NCBI GenBank assembly: GCA_030671985.1
Contig: DAOVHI010000018.1
Span: 1-14,559 of the forward strand
From: JAHJDO01 sp030671985 [NCBI: bacterium]
GTDB lineage: Bacteria > JAHJDO01
Length of the DNA: 14,559 nt
Direction: 5' to 3'
Shown here: in pieces, positions 7,907 to 13,477 of the stretch
How positions within the stretch are numbered: position 1 is the first letter of the stretch
How the letters are laid out: each line of letters begins with the position of its first letter
The notes under the pieces: generated by a model
The model's database searches: none
Told to the model about the DNA's origin: nothing
Seen by the model: the letters and a program-made list of their open reading frames with translations, nothing else
Program-made: the position numbers and the translations under genes

Positions 7907-8620
7907 TTATGTGTTTTTATTTGGTTCTACTACGACACCATACATATATGTTGTTTCCCAAAGTTCAATGTAATAAACACCAGACTGGACATCTTCAGGC
8001 AGTACAGCTCTCTCTATAATAATGCCTTTCCCACAAGAGTATTTTTCGCCATGTTCTTTAAGTAATTCGTGTATATAAGAAGTATTTACCTCATTTTGGA
8101 AGTAAATGCTAATTTTGTGTGTTGAATCAATATAGGCGGAATTTATAACATATGTTATGCCTCGTATAAATTTTCTTCCCATTTTTTTGTATTCAGCATC
8201 AGGAATTAAAATGCCAAAAGGAGTATTTGGGACAGGTTGCTTAGATGGTAATAAAGAACTTTTTTTGATTTGATCACGCGATATTAAATTAGAAATCAGT
8301 TTTTGCCTTGTTTTTAATCTTAACCGTGCATCTTTTGACGTTTTAGCGTTTTGTGTTTTATATGAACGCATTGCTTTTTCTGCTATTCCTTTTGCGGCAT
8401 CATTGTCAGGATCGACACACATACCAAATCTTTGAAGTAAATCATTTTCAATTTTGCTATAAATATGGTTGCAGTCTTTACAACATGGGGCTTGCCATTT
8501 TTCGATATTTTCTGGTGTTGCAGAAGGATACCAAGATTTTGGGAATACATGGTCAGATGTTAATTCTGAGAATTCATTTAAGCAATGGATGCATTTTGTA
8601 TTTTTAAATTTTTTTGTCAT
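7907..8620 (-). CDS. HNH endonuclease-like protein
   Basis: The 237-residue product has an N-terminal treble-clef HNH nuclease module: a first CxxC (C10, C13), the DH pair of the active site in SDHVFPKSW (D23-H24), then a second CxxC with CKDCN (C47, C50, N51) and a following KIEND stretch. The two cysteine pairs would bind a structural zinc, and H24 would be the general base of the beta-beta-alpha-metal fold. The remaining 170 residues match nothing I recognise and may set target or partner specificity. ATG start with GGAGG upstream (about 11 bases). It follows the ORF6N gene on the same strand by 96 bases and ends eight bases from pcrA. The family is found in phage, defence and mobile-element contexts; its role here is unknown. 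Confidence 0.82.
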   Translation of the reverse strand: MTKKFKNTKCIHCLNEFSELTSDHVFPKSWYPSATPENIEKWQAPCCKDCNHIYSKIENDLLQRFGMCVDPDNDAAKGIAEKAMRSYKTQNAKTSKDARLRLKTRQKLISNLISRDQIKKSSLLPSKQPVPNTPFGILIPDAEYKKMGRKFIRGITYVINSAYIDSTHKISIYFQNEVNTSYIHELLKEHGEKYSCGKGIIIERAVLPEDVQSGVYYIELWETTYMYGVVVEPNKNT

Positions 8621-8716
8621 TTATATCGTTTCCTCCACTTTGTGCAGCTATTTTTTAAGACGTCTTGATGTTTTTCTTTCATAGCTTTTTGAATTTGGAA
8701 CTATTTTAAAGTTTTA

Positions 8717-9250
8717 TTATTTTTTCTCCCATGACCCTGTAATTCCGATTCTTCCTTTAAGGTTTTCTGGTACGGGCGGTTCTAATAACTGTCTTATAGC
8801 TTCAAAGACAATCTTGAACTGCTGATCATGCTGTTTATATTTCCCTTCTAATGTTTCAATTTTCCGTTGTAGATCTTTATGGGTTGCAAGTATTTCCCTA
8901 ATCTTAGTGAATGTTATCATGATTTGAATGTTTACTTGGATAGCTCTCTTACTTTTTAACACACTCGAAAGCATTGCTACTCCTTGCTCTGTAAAAGCAT
9001 GGGGTAAATACTTTCTATGCTGTCCTCTCTTTAAGCTTCCAAATTGGAATCTTAAAGAACTTAACTCGTCTTTGGTTAGTTTAAACATAAAAATTTCAGG
9101 AAATCTTTCAATGTTTCTTTTTACAGCCTTGTTTAAGTTCCCTGTAGTTACTCCGTATAACTCTGCTAAATCTCTATCTAACATTACCTTTAGTCCTCTG
9201 AGTAAAAATATTTTATTCTCTATTGTTTTTTGTAACGCCAGGCTTGTCAT
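8717..9250 (-). CDS. ORF6N domain-containing DNA-binding protein
   Basis: The 177-residue product is a full ORF6N-domain protein. Residues about 8-95 show the family pattern: IFLLRGLKVMLDRDLAELYGV, then LNKAVKRNIERFPEIFMF, then a final KYLPHAFTEQGVAMLSSVL. The ORF6N domain is a putative DNA-binding module related to KilA-N, first noted in phage antirepressor-like proteins and common on prophages and in bacterial chromosomes. A helical, coiled-coil-like tail (about 115-150) could mediate oligomerisation. ATG start with AGGAGA at good spacing; a TATATT -10-like box (9274-9269) lies upstream but no clear -35. It lies 37 bases after the end of the GT4 gene on the same strand, so read-through from that operon is possible. 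Target and function are unknown. Confidence 0.9.
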   Translation of the reverse strand: MTSLALQKTIENKIFLLRGLKVMLDRDLAELYGVTTGNLNKAVKRNIERFPEIFMFKLTKDELSSLRFQFGSLKRGQHRKYLPHAFTEQGVAMLSSVLKSKRAIQVNIQIMITFTKIREILATHKDLQRKIETLEGKYKQHDQQFKIVFEAIRQLLEPPVPENLKGRIGITGSWEKK

Positions 9251-9287
9251 AATAATAGTCTCCTATTCAATATACCGTGCTTCGGGT

Positions 9288-10466
9288 TTACGCTTCTTGT
9301 CTTTCCTCTTTTTTTAATGCCCCATAAATCTCTAAAATGCGTTTTGCGTTGTGGTTCCATGTATAAGAATTTGATACCTTATGCCTTGCATTAGAGCCTA
9401 GTCTTTTCCTAAGCGCAGAGTCGTTGAAGAGTTTTATAATGCTGCTTGCAAGTTGTTCCTGATTCCCCGATTTAATTAACAACATCTCTTTTTCGTTTTC
9501 AAAGAACCTGTTCATTTGGCCTTCTGCCGGAGCAATAGTGGGTTTAGCCATTGCCATGTATTCAAAAATTTTAACGGGCGAACTGTAAATGCTCATATTT
9601 GGAAGAACTGTTATATCCATTGCCGCAATATGCGCAGGTATGTCATTGTATGGAACGGCGCAGGTAAAAGTAACAACATCATCTAACTTGTTATTCTTAA
9701 CAAGTTTTTTTAATTTAGGTTCTTCAAATCCTTTTCCAACTATAAGAAAGTGAATATCGGGTATCTGCTGTCTGCATTTTTCTGCCGCATCAAGAAGCGT
9801 AGGAAGATCTTGTCTTTTACTAAGGCTCCCGACAAACCCAACAACTTGTTTTTTTTCTAGTTTGTATTTTTTTCTAATGGAAATTCCTGATATCTCCGGA
9901 TTGAATTTTTCAAGATCTACGCCGTCAGGGATTTCAAAAACCTTGTTCTCATCTACGCCTTTTCTGATAACATAGTCTTTAAGATTATCCGTAGTTATGA
10001 TTATCGATCCAGCGCTTTTGAATATATTGTTTTCCGCATATCCGGCTAAAGACCTGAAATTTAATCTCCGTTTAGGACCCCACAGAAGAGCCGCATTAAT
10101 CTCTAACATAAATGGTATATTAAATTTTTGGGTCAGCTTCATCCCTGCGTTTCCATAAAGCTCATATCTTTCATAAATTAAATCAGGTTTCTCGATGTTA
10201 AATATGGTCTTGGCTTTTTTGTAGAATTTTCTGCTTGTGAGCGTCATTCTTAGATCAGCGCCCAATTTCTTTGATGTAAACGGAGATACTTCGTAGATCG
10301 CATACCGGCCATTTTTACGATTTCCTGTGCCAACATTTGTTGTAATTATAAATACTTCGTGGCCCAGTTTAATTAGTGCATTAATAACTTCGCGTATATG
10401 AATAGAAGCGCCCTTTACTCCCGTTATTGGAATTTGGCTGTCTTCACAGAGGTATGCTATCTTCAT
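9288..10466 (-). CDS. Glycosyltransferase family 4 protein (GT-B fold)
   Basis: This 392-residue protein has a GT4 architecture: an N-terminal acceptor-side Rossmann domain (residues 1-170, opening with a Gly-rich loop GVKGASIHIREV) and a C-terminal nucleotide-sugar-binding domain. The latter carries IPDGVDLEKFNP (179-190), VGFVGSLSKRQD, FLIVGKG and SSPVKIFEYMAMAKP (295-309). In that last segment K299 and E302 stand where GT4 enzymes contact the donor, but the first Glu of the usual EX7E motif is absent, as in some subfamilies. It probably transfers a sugar in cytoplasmic glycan assembly; donor and acceptor cannot be told. The ATG follows the fxsA-like TGA by four bases, making it the last gene of the GT4-PilZ-FxsA-GT4 operon. 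No strong ribosome binding site, so coupling is likely. Confidence 0.92.
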   Translation of the reverse strand: MKIAYLCEDSQIPITGVKGASIHIREVINALIKLGHEVFIITTNVGTGNRKNGRYAIYEVSPFTSKKLGADLRMTLTSRKFYKKAKTIFNIEKPDLIYERYELYGNAGMKLTQKFNIPFMLEINAALLWGPKRRLNFRSLAGYAENNIFKSAGSIIITTDNLKDYVIRKGVDENKVFEIPDGVDLEKFNPEISGISIRKKYKLEKKQVVGFVGSLSKRQDLPTLLDAAEKCRQQIPDIHFLIVGKGFEEPKLKKLVKNNKLDDVVTFTCAVPYNDIPAHIAAMDITVLPNMSIYSSPVKIFEYMAMAKPTIAPAEGQMNRFFENEKEMLLIKSGNQEQLASSIIKLFNDSALRKRLGSNARHKVSNSYTWNHNAKRILEIYGALKKEERQEA

Positions 10467-10470
10467 ACGG

Positions 10471-10863
10471 TCAGAACCTATTTATTTGAAACTTTTCTTC
10501 ATCCATCATTTGAGCAAGTTTTTTCTTCAGAAAATACTTTATCCATTTTCTTGTAATAGGGATTATGGCTATTAATCCAACAATGTCTGTGATTAAGCCG
10601 GGGGTAAGCAAGAGAAGCCCTCCTGCCAGTATCATCATGCCATCTAGAATTTCTTCCTTTGGCATAATACCAACAGAAAGTTGGTCTTGAACTTCTTTAA
10701 TTACTGTTAATCCCTGCCATCTTGCAAGCGAGGCGCCGGAAATACCTGTTATAATAATAATTAAAATTGCATTTAGGAGGCCAATGTGACGGCCGATTTT
10801 TATTAATAAAACCAGCTCTGTCATTGGAAGGAGTGTAAAGAGTAGAAGTAGGTAGAAGAACAT
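10471..10863 (-). CDS. fxsA: FxsA family inner-membrane protein
   Basis: The 130-residue product matches the FxsA family. It has an N-terminal membrane helix with a conserved Glu (LPMTELVLLIKIG, about 13-25), a second hydrophobic segment (about 28-45), the SLARWQGL motif (about 45-52), and a Gly/Leu-rich hydrophobic region containing LLLLTPGLITDIVGL (about 78-92), which is the family hallmark, then a basic helix. E. coli FxsA, when overproduced, relieves exclusion of phage T7 by the F plasmid; its normal role is unknown. There is no clear ribosome binding site; the gene starts 19 bases after the PilZ gene and ends four bases before the second GT4 gene. Its place between envelope-glycan genes may be accidental or may mean shared expression only. 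Confidence 0.92.
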   Translation of the reverse strand: MFFYLLLLFTLLPMTELVLLIKIGRHIGLLNAILIIIITGISGASLARWQGLTVIKEVQDQLSVGIMPKEEILDGMMILAGGLLLLTPGLITDIVGLIAIIPITRKWIKYFLKKKLAQMMDEEKFQINRF

Positions 10864-10882
10864 AGTTAACTAGAGTAAGCGC

Positions 10883-11308
10883 TCATCTTTTATAATTCTT
10901 AACATATTCATCCCTAACATAGTTGCGAATTTTTATGCAGTCTTCATTCAGAATAAATGTAAATTTTATTCCGCATACATCTTTTTCCAGGTCTGTCCAG
11001 ATTACCCTGCCAACAGTGTCAATATCTTCCATATCTTCACCGGAAATTAAAATTCTTAGTTTTAATTCAGTTCCTTCTTTTATGCTTGTCCTTAAAAGTT
11101 TCTTTAGGTCCTCGTTTTCCAGACATAACCCGCCTTCGCAGATGTCTTTTGTATGTCCGTTATATTTTAATTCAACAGAATCCAACAGGTCAAATTGAAC
11201 AGGAATTTCTTTATCAATCTTAATAATCCCATATTTTACCTTAAAGGATTTCTCCAACCTTACATACTTTCTTCTGTTCTCCTGCGCATCTTTTTTTCTC
11301 CAAAACAT
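10883..11308 (-). CDS. PilZ domain protein (variant c-di-GMP-binding motif)
   Basis: The 141-residue product is a stand-alone PilZ-type protein. The N-terminal RxxxR loop is present (RKYVR, R13 and R17) and the second motif, normally [D/N]xSxxG, reads DICEGG (D55 to G60) with Cys57 in place of Ser. The C-terminal part (GRVIWTDLEKDVCGIKF) is the usual PilZ beta-barrel ending. Other key residues are intact, so c-di-GMP binding is plausible but not certain. The ATG is preceded by GAGGG, which lies inside the last codons of the upstream GT4 gene; the gap is four bases. Its position between two glycosyltransferase genes suggests it may report c-di-GMP to glycan synthesis, as PilZ domains do for cellulose and alginate synthases (established for those systems, inferred here). 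Confidence 0.88.
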   Translation of the reverse strand: MFWRKKDAQENRRKYVRLEKSFKVKYGIIKIDKEIPVQFDLLDSVELKYNGHTKDICEGGLCLENEDLKKLLRTSIKEGTELKLRILISGEDMEDIDTVGRVIWTDLEKDVCGIKFTFILNEDCIKIRNYVRDEYVKNYKR

Positions 11309-11312
11309 GTTT

Positions 11313-12458
11313 TTACCCTCTATCTAATTTAACGCCGCGAATTAAAGATTCATAGAGATTCTCTGTTTTTTCAACCATTTTGTCAATACTAAAGTTTAAC
11401 ACTCTTTTTTTTGCTTCCTGTCCCATCTTTTTTACCAGATCTTGATTGTTGATTATATTGAGACTATACGAAGCCAGATCTTCAGGAGATTGAGCAGGAA
11501 TAATAAAACCTGTTTTTTCGTGTTCAATAATCTCGCTGTTTCCTCCGACATTTGTTGCAATAACAGGTTTTTCCGCGGCCATAGATTCTAGAACTGTTAT
11601 TGAAAATCCTTCCATTAAGGAAGCCAAAACAGAAACATCAGACATTGCAAGAATCTGGGGAATATCATTTCGTAAACCTGCAAATATTACATTTTTAGCA
11701 ATTTTTAAATTATTTGACATGTCCCTCAATCGGTTTTCCAATGGACCGTCACCCACAATCAAAAATTTTACGTTCGGGTTTTTCTTTATTATTATTTGAG
11801 CTGCCTTTAAAAAATAACAGTGTCCTTTCTGTTGATGCAGACGTCCTATTATGGTTATAACTTTATCATCAGATTTTATCCCAAATTCTACTCTTTTTTT
11901 GTTTGTATCCACATTAGTTTGAAATTTTAAGATATCAACCCCGTTGTGAATGGTAATAATTTTATTTTCGGGTATCCCTATTTTATTAATATAGAAATCT
12001 TTAACTGCATCAGACACAACAATAATTTTATTTGTAATTCCTGCTAATACTCTGTCATTCAATTTTTGAGGAAATTTCTTCCATGAGTCTATGTTGTGTT
12101 CGTTGGCTATTATTACAGGGACGCCTGCCAGTTTAGCCGCAATTCTACCTGCAATGTTTGCTCTATAAAGATGAGTATGGACAATATCTATCTGCATCTT
12201 TTTCATAAGACGCGCCAATTTCAATATGCCCATTAGATATTTCCCGTCAAAATCCAGTCGAGCCCGCATTTTAAAATTAATGATAGGAACATTTAAGGAT
12301 TCCATAGTATCTGCCAGTTTATCCCGTTTAAAGAGGCAGCACAGATAAACCTTATATCGACGCTTGTCTAATCTTGGAAGTATGGATGTCAGCGTTCTTT
12401 CAACGCCGCCCATTTCGAGAGAAGGGATTATGCGAAGAACTTTAACTGGTTTATTCAT
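11313..12458 (-). CDS. Glycosyltransferase family 4 protein (GT-B fold)
   Basis: The 381-residue protein is a canonical GT4 glycosyltransferase. N-terminal motif MGGVERTL (residues 16-23) forms the donor-phosphate loop; VHTHLYRAN (93-101) is the family's central segment. The C-terminal domain has IHNGVDILKF (170-179), IIGRLHQQKG (203-212), FLIVGDGPL (232-240) and a full EX7E motif (E283 and E291 in EGFSITVLE), followed by PVIATNVGG. The length is typical. It is the first gene of the four-gene unit ending at the second GT4 gene, with a four-base gap to the PilZ gene. The ATG has no Shine-Dalgarno sequence and sits only ten bases past a near-consensus -10 box, so it may be translated from a very short leader. 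Likely role: adding a sugar to a lipid- or polysaccharide-linked acceptor; substrates unknown. Confidence 0.93.
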   Translation of the reverse strand: MNKPVKVLRIIPSLEMGGVERTLTSILPRLDKRRYKVYLCCLFKRDKLADTMESLNVPIINFKMRARLDFDGKYLMGILKLARLMKKMQIDIVHTHLYRANIAGRIAAKLAGVPVIIANEHNIDSWKKFPQKLNDRVLAGITNKIIVVSDAVKDFYINKIGIPENKIITIHNGVDILKFQTNVDTNKKRVEFGIKSDDKVITIIGRLHQQKGHCYFLKAAQIIIKKNPNVKFLIVGDGPLENRLRDMSNNLKIAKNVIFAGLRNDIPQILAMSDVSVLASLMEGFSITVLESMAAEKPVIATNVGGNSEIIEHEKTGFIIPAQSPEDLASYSLNIINNQDLVKKMGQEAKKRVLNFSIDKMVEKTENLYESLIRGVKLDRG

Positions 12459-12467
12459 GACAGCGCT

Positions 12468-12496
12468 ATTGTATAGACAAGTATTAATTTGGTCAA
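12468..12496 (-). promoter_or_regulatory. Predicted strong sigma70-type promoter of the GT4-PilZ-FxsA-GT4 operon
   Basis: On the minus strand TTGACC (12496-12491), a 17-base spacer and TACAAT (12473-12468) match the consensus in 4 of 6 and 5 of 6 positions. Only nine bases separate the -10 box from the ATG, so the predicted leader is about 0-3 bases. It lies in the 64-base gap after the EIIA-PilZ gene and would give this operon its own start. Confidence 0.55.
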
Positions 12497-12522
12497 GCTG
12501 AGCGACGCGGGCGATTTGAAAC

Positions 12523-13377
12523 TTAAGAGGAAGTTTTTATTTTATTAATAAATCGAGAAAGGGCTATTTCTGTTTCTTTGGCATCTCCGATAAATTTTAT
12601 TCCAGTATTACAATTCTCTTTCTTCTGTAAGAGCCAGATTATCTGCCCGTCTAATTCTAAATGTTTTTCAACATCAAGCACAGGAATTCTCACTTGAAGT
12701 TTGGTGTTTTCTTTTATTTTGGAGTCTTTCGTGTCTTTGTTCTTTGATAATTTTATGCAGATACCATCCGGACTTACATTTTTTGTGTAGCCGCGATATC
12801 CAATCAGATGTTTTTCTGAATTCCCACACAACCTTAACTCAACAGCTGTGTCAGCGGCATGTCGCGGGCGTTTTCTCCGATCTTGAGTTGTTTGTTCGTT
12901 TACATCATTTCTTTCAGCCGGAGATTTTTCCTCCATAACAATTAATTTTATTATATCTTCTGGAGATCCAGCGCTTGTCAAAGCGTCTCTGAAGGTTTTG
13001 TTTCTAAGAAGGCGGGATATTTCGGCTAATGTTTTTAAATGCGGACAAGTTTCTTTGCATGGAGAAACAACCATAAAAAAAAGATTTACAGGCTTATTGT
13101 CAATTGAATCAAAACTTACTCCTCTTTTTGATCTTCCAAAAACAATAATTTTCTTCTTTATAGATGGTACTCCAGCGTGTGGAATAGCAACACCTCTTCC
13201 TATCGCAGTGCTGCCAAGCGCCTCTCTGTTTAAAATGGCTTTATCTAGAGCATCTTCTGAGCGAATGAGTCCTTTTTTTATGATTGGAGATATCAACTCC
13301 TTGACCACGTCTTCTTTTTTACTAGACGAGAGATCCATAAGAACTAATTCTTTCCGCATAAAATTAGAAAGGTTCAT
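12523..13377 (-). CDS. PTS EIIA (PtsN/fructose type)-PilZ fusion protein
   Basis: The 284-residue protein joins two domains. Residues about 1-148 are a PTS EIIA type 2 domain (PtsN/fructose-mannitol superfamily): REALGSTAIGRGVAIPHA holds the phosphorylatable histidine (H67), with the conserved HLKTLAEISRLL helix at 113-124. After a polar linker (150-166), residues 167-284 are a PilZ domain with an intact c-di-GMP site: RxxxR (R168 and R172) and NVSPDG (N200, S202, G205), ending with LDGQIIWLL and TGIKFI. It could sense PTS phosphorylation and c-di-GMP together. No PTS permease, HPr or enzyme I gene is adjacent, so a regulatory rather than transport role is likely. ATG start with GGAAG five bases upstream. 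Domain calls are firm; the joint function is inference. Confidence 0.93.
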   Translation of the reverse strand: MNLSNFMRKELVLMDLSSSKKEDVVKELISPIIKKGLIRSEDALDKAILNREALGSTAIGRGVAIPHAGVPSIKKKIIVFGRSKRGVSFDSIDNKPVNLFFMVVSPCKETCPHLKTLAEISRLLRNKTFRDALTSAGSPEDIIKLIVMEEKSPAERNDVNEQTTQDRRKRPRHAADTAVELRLCGNSEKHLIGYRGYTKNVSPDGICIKLSKNKDTKDSKIKENTKLQVRIPVLDVEKHLELDGQIIWLLQKKENCNTGIKFIGDAKETEIALSRFINKIKTSS

Positions 13378-13393
13378 TTATCTTCCATGTTTT

Positions 13394-13422
13394 TTTATAC
13401 TGAACGCATTTTAATTCTTCAA
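13394..13422 (-). promoter_or_regulatory. Predicted promoter of the EIIA-PilZ gene
   Basis: On the minus strand TTGAAG (13422-13417), a 17-base spacer and TATAAA (13399-13394) form a sigma70-like promoter about 17 bases before the ATG, leaving a leader of about 10 bases holding GGAAG. Its -35 box overlaps the T-tract of the predicted terminator of the upstream regulator gene. Confidence 0.45.
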
Positions 13423-13448
13423 AAAAGAAGCAGCAACGGGAGTTGTGC
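13421..13448 (-). terminator. Predicted rho-independent terminator after the PAS-LuxR gene
   Basis: Read on the minus strand, GCACAAC-TCCC-GTTGcTGC forms a seven-pair stem with one bulged base, followed shortly by a run of six T. It starts 29 bases after the regulator's stop codon. The stem is modest and the T-run is a few bases from it, so efficiency is uncertain. Confidence 0.4.
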
Positions 13449-13477
13449 GGGTAGATAGCGGGTATATAAAATACCTG

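Noticed and set aside
8657-8666. Ten-base perfect palindrome AAGACGTCTT in the gap between ORF6N and HNH genes
   Set aside because: It is short and single, with no second copy seen in the window; it could be an operator but there is no support beyond symmetry.
8353-8684. Plus-strand open frames over the HNH gene and the gap beside it
   Set aside because: They are antisense to a gene with clear HNH motifs, lack ribosome binding sites and show no recognisable domain.
13461-13475. GGTAT-ATAAA-ATACC hairpin just after the PAS-LuxR stop
   Set aside because: The five-pair AT-rich stem has no T-run beside it, so it is too weak to call as a terminator; the hairpin at 13421-13448 is the better candidate.
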